Below, piece after piece: positions 17,607 to 57,557 of a stretch of DNA of 57,682 bases. How positions within the stretch are numbered: position 1 is the first letter of the stretch; every line of letters begins with the position of its first letter. Made by a program: the position numbers and the translations under genes. Below the pieces are notes generated by a model. That model was not told the DNA's origin, ran no database searches, and saw only the letters and a list, made by a program, of their open reading frames with translations. The DNA comes from Lentisphaerae bacterium RIFOXYA12_64_32 (GTDB lineage Bacteria; Verrucomicrobiota; Lentisphaeria; Oligosphaerales; YB12-FULL-65-16), in assembly GCA_001803235.1 (NCBI GenBank), contig MHBL01000102.1, forward strand, positions 1-57,682, given 5' to 3'.

Positions 17607-20600
17607 ATGAAACACAAGAACACCTGGATCCCTCCCGTCGCTCTGGCTGGCTGCATGCTTCCGGCGCTCGCTTTGCTCGTGGGCTTGGCCGTCAGCTATG
17701 ATGGCCGCTGCATGGCCGCCGATGAGGCCAAAATCGAGGTCCCCGCCGAGGTCGTGAAGGATGCCGAGGGCGGCGAGAAGAAGGCCGCTGACGAGGCCAA
17801 GCCCGCGGCGAAGGACGACTTGGAGGCTCTCCTCGGCGAGGAGAAGAAGGCCGACCCGGAAGCGAAGGACGCAGAGCCTGCCGCTGAACCCGCGGCGAAG
17901 GAAGGCGCCGCCGCCGTCGACGAGGCTGCCGCCGCCGTGAAGGAAGCCATGGCCGCGAAGGAGGCCGACGTCGCAAAGGCCGCCGCCGCTGCCGCCGCCG
18001 CCGCCGCTCCAGAGGAAGCCCAACCGGCGCCGGTGGTCGAGGCCAAGCCCGAGGACTTGGATGCCAACGAGCGCGTGCGTCGGCGGGAGCTCGAACTGAT
18101 GGCCGAGCACCATGTGATTACCGCGCTGCAGTTCTATCGGAAGGGCGAGTTTTCTGAGGCCGCTAAGAACTACGAGTTGGCGAAGCAGGAGTTGGAACAA
18201 AGCAGCAAGAGCAGTCCCCGCATCCTGAAGCGGGTGGAGCAGATCAAGGCCCTGCTTTTCAATCTCCATGCGGACTGGGCCAACGCCCTTGCCAAGGATG
18301 CGCGCAAGCTCGCGAGCGCCGAGAAGTGCGACGAGGCGGTCGAAAAATGCCATATGGCGGCCGAATATGACCCGTCCCGCCGCGAGGAGATGGATGAACG
18401 CATTAAGAAATACCTGGAGTTGAAACGTGAAGCAGAAGTCCGCAACCTGACGACTCCGGACCGCGTCGACGTCGAGAGAGTCGAACGTGATTTTGACATC
18501 AACGTGCTGTTTGAGCAGGGCAAGGTTTTCTTCAACAATCGCCGGTACGCCGACGCGCGCGACCTGTTCGAGCAGATTCTGCTCAAAGACCCCTACGAAG
18601 TCCGCGCCATCCGTTACCTGCGCATGATCAGCGAGCGGTTGCTGGAAGTGGCTCAGGAGAAGCAGGCCGCGGTGACCGCGGAGCGCATCGCCGAGGTCCA
18701 CTGGAAATGGAGTGAACCGGTTACACCCCTGCTGGCGGGGCCGGCAGCGCAAGTGGGCGGTCAGGCCGTCAAGAAGGCGGACAGGGACACGGGAATACGC
18801 GCCAAGCTTCAGAACATCATCATTCCGCAGATCGAGTTTGACGACATGCCGGTCACGGAGGTCATCCAGATTCTGAAACGGCGCAGCATGGAATTGGATC
18901 CCGACGGTGAAGGCGTCAATATTTTCCTCCAGCTCGAGAGCCCGGGGGGTGCGGCGGCGGAACCGGCCCCGGTCCCGGACGAAGGAGGCTTCGGGGGTGG
19001 GGCTGAGGGCGGCGGCTTTGGGGCGCCTGCCGGCGGTGGCGATGCCGGCTTTGGGGCGCCTGCCGGCGGTGGCGATGCCGGCGGTGGCGATGCCGGCTTT
19101 GGCGACTTCGGTGGCGGTGAGGAACCGGCGCCGGAGGCCGCTGGTGCTGGTGGTGGTGGCGGCGCTAACGTTGGCCAACGCACAATCACCATGAACATGG
19201 ACAACATCCCACTCGGCGAGGTCATTCGCTATATCTGCATGGGCGCGGGCCTTAAGTTCCGCGTGGAGAGCAACGCGGTGATCATTGCGGACAAGTCGAT
19301 CGCTCTGGATGAAATGGAAACCCGTTACTACCCCGTCGAGGCTGGCGTGCTGGACGCCTCCAAGACGCGTTCAGCCAAGGCCATGGACTTTGGCGAAGGC
19401 GGGGGGGGTAACGAATGGAGCGACGATGATGCCGGCGGAAAGCCCGACGCGGCCGGTGATGAAGCGCTCCTGAGGGGGATCTTCACGGGTTTCGGCGTGG
19501 ACTTCCCCCAGGGCTCCAGTGTTGCCTACTACCAGAGAACCGGCAAACTCATTGTCAAGAATACGCCTGACAACCTGCGCAAGTTGGAGAAGGCCCTGCA
19601 GGAAATCAACGTCACGCCGACGCAGGTCACCATCGAGGCCAAGGTGATTGAAATTCAACAGACCGACATGGAAGCCTTGGGCTTCGAGTGGTTCCTCGAA
19701 GCCGGTGGCGTCTCCTACAACGCGGCCACCCAGGGTCAGGACCACTTCCTCGCCAGCAACACCAGTGGCAAACCGTGGGTTGGCAGCACCGACTCTGCTT
19801 TCCAATTCGGCGGCACGCAGAGCGACAGCAATGGGATTCCCGTGCAGGAGATCAGCCGGTCCATGCGCTATGCTCCGGACCTGGCGTCCTTCCTCCCAGG
19901 CTCCAGTGACGAGCTGTTCTCGACCTACACGATCCTGGGCGACTTTGCCTTCCGCACCGTGATCCACGCGCTCAGCCGCAAGGATCATGTCGACGTGCTG
20001 TCGGCGCCGAAGGTCACCACCCTCAGCGGCAATACCGCCGTGCTGCGCACCGTGCAGGAACGCTACTTCCCCGAGAGCTGGACCGAGCCGGAAGTCACCG
20101 CCGGAACCCAGACCACGGGCATGAGCTTCAAACCGTCGATCCCGGAATTCGGCGAAGCGCGCGACATTGGTGTCGTGCTCGAAGTCACGCCGACCGTGGC
20201 CGCCGACGGCTACTCGATCGATCTCGACCTCCGGCCGCAGGTCATCGACTTCATTCGTTACGACACCGCCTTCGACTACCAGATGATCATCAATGACCAG
20301 ATCGTGCAGGGCAAGGCCACCATGCCCATCCTCTCCGCACGAACCGTTGAGACCAAGGTCATCGTCTGGGATGGTGAGACCGTGGTGCTGGGCGGCATGA
20401 TCGGGGAGCGCATCGACAAGTTTGAGGACAGTGTCCCCGTCTTGTCCAAGGTGCCCCTGCTCGGACCGCTGTTCCGCAGCAAGGGCGAGAAGAGCACCAA
20501 GACGAACCTGCTGATCTTCGTCACGGCACGCCTCGTCAACCCGGCCGGACTCCCGATCCGGGCCAACGAAATCCGCGGCATGCACGACTTCCGCCGCTAA
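17607..20600 (+). CDS. pilQ: secretin of a type IV pilus-like system (Amuc_1098-like)
   Basis: This is the outer-membrane gate of the system. A signal peptide (about residues 1-38) is followed by an Ala/Glu/Lys-rich low-complexity stretch (to about 145) and a helical repeat-like region (about 150-370). Secretin N-type domains split by a Gly-rich linker come next. The secretin core ends with VVLEVTPTVAADGYSIDLDL, ETKVIVWDGETVVLGGMIGE and VPLLGPLFRSK. At 997 aa it is long for a PilQ. ATG 17607 is preferred (GGAGAG five bases upstream), though ATG 17583 and 17586 are in frame. It closes the operon; no PilP gene is seen. Confidence 0.88.
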   Translation: MKHKNTWIPPVALAGCMLPALALLVGLAVSYDGRCMAADEAKIEVPAEVVKDAEGGEKKAADEAKPAAKDDLEALLGEEKKADPEAKDAEPAAEPAAKEGAAAVDEAAAAVKEAMAAKEADVAKAAAAAAAAAAPEEAQPAPVVEAKPEDLDANERVRRRELELMAEHHVITALQFYRKGEFSEAAKNYELAKQELEQSSKSSPRILKRVEQIKALLFNLHADWANALAKDARKLASAEKCDEAVEKCHMAAEYDPSRREEMDERIKKYLELKREAEVRNLTTPDRVDVERVERDFDINVLFEQGKVFFNNRRYADARDLFEQILLKDPYEVRAIRYLRMISERLLEVAQEKQAAVTAERIAEVHWKWSEPVTPLLAGPAAQVGGQAVKKADRDTGIRAKLQNIIIPQIEFDDMPVTEVIQILKRRSMELDPDGEGVNIFLQLESPGGAAAEPAPVPDEGGFGGGAEGGGFGAPAGGGDAGFGAPAGGGDAGGGDAGFGDFGGGEEPAPEAAGAGGGGGANVGQRTITMNMDNIPLGEVIRYICMGAGLKFRVESNAVIIADKSIALDEMETRYYPVEAGVLDASKTRSAKAMDFGEGGGGNEWSDDDAGGKPDAAGDEALLRGIFTGFGVDFPQGSSVAYYQRTGKLIVKNTPDNLRKLEKALQEINVTPTQVTIEAKVIEIQQTDMEALGFEWFLEAGGVSYNAATQGQDHFLASNTSGKPWVGSTDSAFQFGGTQSDSNGIPVQEISRSMRYAPDLASFLPGSSDELFSTYTILGDFAFRTVIHALSRKDHVDVLSAPKVTTLSGNTAVLRTVQERYFPESWTEPEVTAGTQTTGMSFKPSIPEFGEARDIGVVLEVTPTVAADGYSIDLDLRPQVIDFIRYDTAFDYQMIINDQIVQGKATMPILSARTVETKVIVWDGETVVLGGMIGERIDKFEDSVPVLSKVPLLGPLFRSKGEKSTKTNLLIFVTARLVNPAGLPIRANEIRGMHDFRR
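19013..19105 (+). repeat. in-frame 33-bp minisatellite in the secretin gene
   Basis: Two near-perfect tandem 33-base units encode GFGAPAGGGDA, followed by a partial unit. They form part of the Gly-rich linker between secretin N domains and probably vary in number between strains. Confidence 0.65.
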
Positions 20601-20873
20601 CCCGAGTCTGACGGGAAAGACCGGTGCATGGTGGCGGACCTTGCGGACGCGACCATGCCTGGCGGCGCTGGCGTCGGCGGGGGGGACACGGACTTGCCGT
20701 TCCCCGCCGCGCCAGCGGTCCCCTTCCCGCGCTGGTCTTACAGCAACGGTGACGCGATGAAACCGATCCGCAAGAACGTCGAAACTGCGCCCCTCGCGTA
20801 TACGCCTTTCATCTCGCGGGTTCAGACCGAAGGTGTCGTTGTGTGAACAGTCTCGACAACTGACAACTAACCC

Positions 20874-21431
20874 ATGCTAACCGAACTCGATATCAAGAAG
20901 ATCTGGTCGGATGATGATTCCGCCCCATCCGAGCCGACAATCGGACTTGACTGGCGGCATCCGCAACGGTAATCGTAATCCCGCTCGTAATCCCGCTCGA
21001 TGGTTCGGTGGCGAGTCGATGGGCCACGGAACCCGAGAGATTACGAACAGGATTACGAGCGGGATTACGACCAGAGGAAGAAGGGGAACCAGAACGAGGT
21101 GGCTCCTGCCGACTCGCGAGTACGCTCGCGGCAGAGCCCAGCGATCGCCGACACACGGGTGGAGAAATTTCATCCGGTCAAGCTTATCCTTTTTGGATCC
21201 TATGCCAGAGGCCGGGCACAGGACGACAGTGACGTCGATTTGCTCGTCGTTGCGGACTGCCCGGAAACCGAGTGTCGCACCCGGGCCGCGGAAATACGCA
21301 TCTCCCTCTGGGGTTGGCGTCATCCTTTTGACATCATCGTGCGCACCCCGCGTCAGTTCGAAGAAGAAAAAGACATCCAATGAACCGTCGTCCATCCAGC
21401 CGTTAAGGAAGGGCGTGTCCTCTATGAATAG
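20874..21431 (+). pseudogene. broken MNT-type nucleotidyltransferase
   Basis: The core KFHPVKLILFGSYARGRAQ and DDSDVDLLVV is the GS-x10-DxD active site of small minimal nucleotidyltransferases, usually partnered with HEPN proteins. The frame then hits TGA at 21381-21383. Reading on in the same frame gives TVVHPAVKEGRVLYE and TAG, which is how such proteins normally end. The TGA is therefore probably a nonsense change at a tryptophan-like position. Upstream in the same frame, ATG 20874 (MLTELDIKKIW) may be the original N-terminus, now cut off by an inverted-repeat insertion carrying a TAA. No HEPN partner is recognisable downstream. Confidence 0.6.
20969..21072. repeat. inverted repeat of TAATCCCGCTCG units
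   Basis: The left arm at 20969-20999 contains CGTAATCCCGCTCGTAATC. The right arm at 21038-21072 contains its exact inverse, GATTACGAGCGGGATTACG. Each arm is made of about 12-base repeating units, the same design as the TTCAGG arrays but with a different unit. The left arm brings the stop codon that ends the short frame from 20874. Confidence 0.75.
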
Positions 21432-21440
21432 ACAACCGAG

Positions 21441-21694
21441 CTGTGCGGGTAAATCCACAGAGGGAAGAAGCGGTGCCGTGGGCGCCAGGATCCGCCCGTT
21501 CGTAGTGGGCTCGCAGTGCGCGCAACGAAGTGGAGCGCCAAGAGCCCATCTGGTGTGTTGCGGCGGCGTGGCGCGGGGATGGTGTCTTGCCCGGCGGACA
21601 ACCGCCGGGACTGCGACACCACTACAAGCGGTGCCGCGACCGATGTCTGTCCGCACGAGGACGTCATCCCGCGCGGCCGGATTTACCCGCACAG
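21441..21694. mobile_element. 254-bp element with perfect 16-bp inverted ends
   Basis: CTGTGCGGGTAAATCC at 21441-21456 and its exact inverse at 21679-21694 bound a GC-rich interior without a convincing gene. The interior has a hairpin-forming stretch with TGGGCTC near 21506 and GAGCCCA near 21540. It lies ten bases after the nucleotidyltransferase terminal TAG. It resembles a MITE-type non-autonomous element; no transposase is in the window. Confidence 0.6.
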
Positions 21695-21748
21695 GTCGAA
21701 ATCATCGACTACTGCAAGGCGCAACTGCAAGACCGTTGACAAGGAGTT

Positions 21749-21846
21749 GGGCATGGTTCAAAGGTTAACCGTTCAAGGGGTCACGGTTGGTCGAATCTGT
21801 GCTTACATCCGATAACCTCATAACCTTGAACCTCTGAACCATGCTC
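21749..21846. repeat. GGGCATGGTTCA mini-element, copy 2
   Basis: This 98-base copy runs from GGGCATGGTTCAAAGGTT to CTCTGAACCATGCTC and is uninterrupted. It shares GGTTGGTC, ATCCGATAAC and the terminal inverted ends with the copy at 8179-8501. The two differ by scattered substitutions, so they are old copies and not a recent duplication. Confidence 0.75.
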
Positions 21847-21861
21847 AAATCCGCTGTGCCT

Positions 21862-21901
21862 TTGCCAATTCTCATAATTGCAAAGCCTCAGCAGATCTGA
21901 G
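21862..21901. promoter_or_regulatory. candidate activator-binding palindromes upstream of the sigma-54 promoter
   Basis: TTTGCCAATT, a five-base spacer and AATTGCAA form an inverted repeat at 21861-21883. CTCAG, five bases, CTGAG follows at 21887-21901. They lie about 35-75 bases upstream of the -24 element, where an enhancer-binding activator could dock. TGCCAATT recurs within the promoter palindrome itself. Confidence 0.3.
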
Positions 21902-21934
21902 CGTGGCTTCTGTGCCGGAAAAAAGGGTTTTGAA

Positions 21935-21951
21935 TTGGCATGCCAATTGCT
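21935..21951 (+). promoter_or_regulatory. sigma-54 (RpoN) promoter of the giant gene
   Basis: TTGGCATG-CCAA-TTGCT matches the consensus TTGGCACG-N4-TTGCW with one mismatch. The invariant GG (21937-21938) and GC (21949-21950) are exactly 12 bases apart. Transcription should begin near 21962, giving a leader of about 255 bases that includes TTCAGG array copy 6. The -24 part also lies in a perfect 16-bp palindrome, AATTGGCATGCCAATT. Confidence 0.65.
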
Positions 21952-22099
21952 TTAAAAGAACCCGCGTTGACAGCGTCATGGCGTCGAGGCTGGCGCCAGG
22001 CCCGGCGATGAAGGGTTTCATGACAGAATGCGCTGTTCCAGTACAAGACAACACGAACGGCGACAGAGCGTGACAACGAAGGACAAGACGATGAGCGCA

Positions 22100-22198
22100 A
22101 GGCTTCAGGTCTCGGGTCTCAGGTGTCAGGTAATGCAGCCGTACCGGTCCGCCCGGTTCGCTGTTCCCCTGACACCTGAAACCTGACACCTGAAACCT
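22100..22198. repeat. intergenic TTCAGG/CCTGAA inverted array, copy 6
   Basis: The 31-base arms at 22100-22130 and 22168-22198 agree at 27 of 31 positions when inverted. The loop is 37 bases. It occupies the leader of the giant-gene transcript, ending eight bases before the GAGGAG ribosome binding site at 22206-22211, and would form a long hairpin in the mRNA. Confidence 0.8.
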
Positions 22199-22219
22199 CT
22201 CAAGTGAGGAGCTGACACC

Positions 22220-54667
<32,448 letters not shown>

Positions 54668-54710
54668 TCGGGCGACGGCCCGGTCCCGGGCCTGACAAGA
54701 AAGGAACGAC

Positions 54711-54745
54711 ACGGGGCTGCCCATACGGGCAGCCCCGTTTATATT
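54711..54745 (+). terminator. intrinsic terminator of the giant gene
   Basis: ACGGGGCTGCCC (54711-54722) pairs perfectly with GGGCAGCCCCGT (54727-54738) over a four-base loop, followed by TTTATATT. It is the clearest terminator in the window, 43 bases after the stop codon, and isolates the giant gene from the genes downstream. Confidence 0.88.
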
Positions 54746-54763
54746 CTACCGCGGCGACTACCA

Positions 54764-55170
54764 GAAGTCAGAATTCAGGAGACAGGAGTCAGAATGCGTG
54801 GACCGGCAACCACGTTCGAGGATTTGGTGGTATGGCAGAAGGCGCATTTGTTTGTTCTTCTGGTCTACCGTCTGTCGCGGACGTTTCCCAAGTCGGAGAT
54901 GTATGGCCTGTGCTCTCAGTTCCGACGCGCTGCGGTGTCGATTGCCGCGAACATCGCTGAGGGTTTCAGGAAGCGCACCAAGGCAGACAAGCTACGCTTC
55001 TTCAACATCGCACAGGGTTCGATTGAGGAATGCCGATACTATCTGATTCTGACAAGGGACCTCGAATACGGCAACGTTTCGGAGTTGACGCAACGGCTTG
55101 AGGAGGTCAGCAAACTGCTGGAAGCCTATATGCGTTCCATTCTGAATTCTGACTCCTGACTCCTGTCTTC
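54764..55170. mobile_element. inverted-repeat element enclosing an S23-type four-helix-bundle gene
   Basis: The 33-base ends at 54764-54796 and 55138-55170 agree at 27 of 33 positions when inverted. Both are made of GTCAGAA/GGAGTCA-type units. The left end includes the ATG of the enclosed gene and the right end includes its stop codon, so element and gene coincide. Complementary ends around an S23 reading frame are the design of the intervening sequences found in some bacterial 23S rRNA genes, but here the element sits between two protein genes. Confidence 0.65.
54794..55159 (+). CDS. four-helix-bundle protein, S23/23S rRNA intervening-sequence family
   Basis: This 121 aa protein has the family features FEDLVVWQKAH at the N-terminus, LSRTFPKSEMYGLCSQFRRA, VSIAANIAEGFRK and QGSIEECRYYLILTRDL, each in its expected helix. 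Proteins of this family form small pentameric helical bundles. They are encoded in 23S rRNA intervening sequences and are related to the Avd accessory protein of diversity-generating retroelements. No reverse transcriptase or template/variable repeat pair was seen, so an Avd role is unlikely. The last residues ILNSDS are encoded by the right inverted repeat itself. No good ribosome binding site precedes the ATG; the left repeat's GGAG is the nearest match. Confidence 0.9.
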   Translation: MRGPATTFEDLVVWQKAHLFVLLVYRLSRTFPKSEMYGLCSQFRRAAVSIAANIAEGFRKRTKADKLRFFNIAQGSIEECRYYLILTRDLEYGNVSELTQRLEEVSKLLEAYMRSILNSDS

Positions 55171-55224
55171 CGATGTGGTGTCATGCCAGACCTACCGACG
55201 CGTGCCGAACGTGCAAGGAGCGAC

Positions 55225-57288
55225 ATGCAGGAACTCGAGGCCATTCGCAACATCAGCATCATCGCCCATATCGATGCGGGCAAGACCTCCACCACGGAGG
55301 GCATGCTGTTCTACACCGGTATGACACACCGGTTCGGAAACATCGATGACGGGACTACCGTCATGGACTACCTGCCCGAAGAGCGGGAGCGCGGCATCAC
55401 CATCATATCGGCGGCGGCCTCGCTGGAGTGGAAGGACCACCTGGTTCACCTGATCGATACTCCCGGCCACATCGACTTCACCGCGGAGGTGGAACGGTCG
55501 TTGCGCGTCATCGACGGCGCGGTCGTGATCTTCAGCGGTGTCGAAGGTGTCGAGGCGCAGAGCGAGAAGGTGTGGCGTCAGGCGGATAAGTACCGGGTCC
55601 CGAAGATCGCCTTCATCAACAAGCTCGACCGCATCGGGGCTTGCTTCCAGCGTGTTCTGGACGAGATCAACGCCAAGTTCGGCGACTGTGCGTTGCCACT
55701 GCATGAACCGCTGGGCGTCGAGGACCAGTTCGCCGGGGTCGTGGACTTGCTCAGCCTGGAACTCGTGCGCTTCGGTGTCAACGACCAGGGCGAGGTCAGT
55801 CGCGAACCGTTGCCGCCTGACCTGGTGCCCGAGATGCGCCGGCGTCGTGATGCGATCGTCGAGCGGCTGGCCGACGCGTCTGACGAGGTCGCAACCGCGT
55901 ACCTGGACGGTCGCGATCTGCCCGCCGAACTGCTGCGCAAGGTCATTCGTACCGAGACGATCAAACAGCGTCTGGTGCCGGTGCTGGCCGGAAGCGCCAA
56001 GAAGCGCATGGGGATCCAGACCCTGCTGGATGCCGTTATCGACTTCCTCCCGTCCCCGGCGGACGTGGGCAGTATTCAGGCGCAGACCGTAAAGTCCGAT
56101 GAAACGGTTGAGCTCAAACCGGACAGCACTCTGCCGTTCGCCGGACTCGTGTTCAAGGTGGTGGCGGACCCGAGCGCCGACCTGCTCTACCTTCGGACCT
56201 ACGCCGGAACGCTTCGCCCCAATTCGACGCTCTGCAACTCGCGGACGCATGAGAAGGTCAAGGTCAAGCAGATTCTCCGCTTGTTCGCCAAGAACACAAC
56301 GCCGCTGGAGAAAGTGGGACCGGGTGACATCGTCGGCATCATCGGGCCGAAGGAAACGGGAACGGGCGACACTCTCTGTGAGCCCAGGCGCCTGCTTGCC
56401 CTCGAGCCCATCACCTTCCCCGATCCGGTGATTTCCATGGCGGTCGAACCCCGCTACAGCCGCGACAAGGATCGGCTCGATGAGGTGCTCGAACTGCTTT
56501 GCCGTGAGGACCCAACTCTGTCCCGTAGTTTGGACGAAGAGACGGGGCAGCGCATCATCTCCGGTATGGGCGAACTGCACCTGGAGATCAAGTTGAACCG
56601 GGCGCAAGAGGATTTCCACGTCGAGGTCCGGGCGGGCGAACCGCGTGTCGCCTATCGTGAGACGCTCAAAGCCGCCACGGTCCAGAAGGCGACGTTTGTC
56701 AAGACCCTGGGTGAAGTGGAGCTGTTTGCCGGCGTGGAGTTGGGGTTCCGGCCTGTGCCGCGTGGCGACCAGGCCTTTGCCGTCGAGAGCCGCCTGCATG
56801 ACAAGTCGGCCTATCCCAAGGAGTTCGTGAATGCCGCCGTGCGTGCGTTGACCGAGGGGCTGCGCACCGGCGGTAACCACGGTTACCCCCTGATCTACCT
56901 GGCCGCCGAATTGCGCGACCTGACGATCCACCCGGAGAAGACCACTGAACCGGCTGTCGTCGGCGCGGTGCTGATGGGCATTGACCAGGCGATCCGCGAG
57001 GTGGGGACCACGGTGCTGGAACCCTTGATGCACCTGGAGATCCTGACCCCCGACGATACGGTGGGGGAAGTCTCCGTGTACCTGCAGCCGCGGCGGGCAG
57101 TCATCCATGAAATGGCATCCATGGGAACGGTGAAGCGAATCTCCTGTGAAGTGCCGTTGGCGGAGATGTTCGGCTTCGGCAAGGCGTTGCCGAAGCTGAG
57201 CGGCGGACGCGGCTCGTTCAGCATGGAGCCCTGCGGTTACCAGGAATTGCCGTCCGCCGTCGCGACCCGGATGTTCGGCACGGCCTGA
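55225..57288 (+). CDS. fusA: translation elongation factor G, EF-G2-like paralogue
   Basis: This is a ribosomal translocase-family GTPase. It has P-loop AHIDAGKT, switch I RGITI, DTPGH, NKLD (usually NKMD) and GSA motifs, then domains II-V with GMGELHLEIKLNRAQEDFHV and VPLAEMFGFGKALPKLSGGR. ATG 55225 behind AAGGAG is preferred, giving 687 aa; ATG 55183 is also in frame. Opening with SIIAHIDAGKT and standing alone, without rpsL, rpsG or tuf, it looks more like the second EF-G type than the str-operon copy. Whether it acts in elongation or mainly in ribosome recycling cannot be told from sequence. Confidence 0.88.
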   Translation: MQELEAIRNISIIAHIDAGKTSTTEGMLFYTGMTHRFGNIDDGTTVMDYLPEERERGITIISAAASLEWKDHLVHLIDTPGHIDFTAEVERSLRVIDGAVVIFSGVEGVEAQSEKVWRQADKYRVPKIAFINKLDRIGACFQRVLDEINAKFGDCALPLHEPLGVEDQFAGVVDLLSLELVRFGVNDQGEVSREPLPPDLVPEMRRRRDAIVERLADASDEVATAYLDGRDLPAELLRKVIRTETIKQRLVPVLAGSAKKRMGIQTLLDAVIDFLPSPADVGSIQAQTVKSDETVELKPDSTLPFAGLVFKVVADPSADLLYLRTYAGTLRPNSTLCNSRTHEKVKVKQILRLFAKNTTPLEKVGPGDIVGIIGPKETGTGDTLCEPRRLLALEPITFPDPVISMAVEPRYSRDKDRLDEVLELLCREDPTLSRSLDEETGQRIISGMGELHLEIKLNRAQEDFHVEVRAGEPRVAYRETLKAATVQKATFVKTLGEVELFAGVELGFRPVPRGDQAFAVESRLHDKSAYPKEFVNAAVRALTEGLRTGGNHGYPLIYLAAELRDLTIHPEKTTEPAVVGAVLMGIDQAIREVGTTVLEPLMHLEILTPDDTVGEVSVYLQPRRAVIHEMASMGTVKRISCEVPLAEMFGFGKALPKLSGGRGSFSMEPCGYQELPSAVATRMFGTA

Positions 57289-57317
57289 GTTGCATCGGGT
57301 CGCGGTCAACCTACAGT

Positions 57318-57417
57318 AGGTTTTCAGCTTTCAGCTTTCAGGTTTCAGCTTTCAGGAAGTCAGGGCTCCCTCCCTCTCTCCCCCTTCCTGAACACTGAAA
57401 CCTGACACCTGAAACCT
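57318..57417. repeat. intergenic TTCAGG/CCTGAA inverted array, copy 7
   Basis: The left arm at 57318-57359 is made of TTTCAGC and TTTCAGG units. The right arm at 57384-57417 is CTGAACACTGAAACC followed by further CTGACACC and CTGAAACC units. The loop is a C/T-rich stretch. It lies between the EF-G gene and the tRNA, and ends nine bases before the tRNA. Confidence 0.78.
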
Positions 57418-57425
57418 CTCACGTC

Positions 57426-57502
57426 GGGCGGTTAGTTCAGTTGGTTAGAACGTTTGGTTTACACCCAAAAGGTCGCAGGTTCGAATCCTGCACCGCCCAC
57501 CA
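57426..57502 (+). tRNA. tRNA-Val (anticodon UAC)
   Basis: A full cloverleaf is present: acceptor GGGCGGT/ACCGCCC, a D arm GTTC/GAAC, and anticodon stem TTTGG/CCAAA with loop TTTACAC, which gives anticodon TAC. The T arm is GCAGG TTCGAAT CCTGC. The discriminator is A and the 3' CCA is encoded. It is 77 bases including CCA. Confidence 0.96.
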
Positions 57503-57541
57503 GCCTTCGCCCGTCGCCCCTCTCCGGGTCGACGGAGCTAC

Positions 57542-57557
57542 GGCTGGCACGCCAGCC
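57542..57557. repeat. short palindrome, REP-like
   Basis: GGCTGGC-AC-GCCAGCC is a perfect palindrome downstream of the tRNA. A second hairpin, GGCCTCC-GCGT-GGAGGCC, follows at 57642-57659. The last 180 bases contain no convincing gene. Confidence 0.35.

Larger units (their letters stand above)
20601..22219. other. 1.6-kb gene-poor island between secretin and giant gene
   Basis: No intact gene is convincing here. From left to right it holds about 270 bases with no clear feature, a broken nucleotidyltransferase with an inverted repeat inside it, a 254-bp inverted-repeat element, mini-element copy 2, the sigma-54 promoter region and TTCAGG array copy 6. A short frame ending at 20846 (from ATG 20757, reading MKPIRKNVETAP) cannot be assigned. 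The island looks like a landing zone for small elements. Confidence 0.6.

Noticed and set aside
20628..20846. A 72-codon frame after the secretin gene
   Set aside because: No ribosome binding site, odd Gly/Pro composition and no recognisable family. A shorter start at 20757 is possible but unsupported.
54794..55159. Diversity-generating retroelement (Avd-like protein)
   Set aside because: The protein family is related to Avd, but no reverse transcriptase and no template/variable repeat pair lies in the window. The giant gene's repeats are protein-domain repeats, not adenine-mutated pairs.
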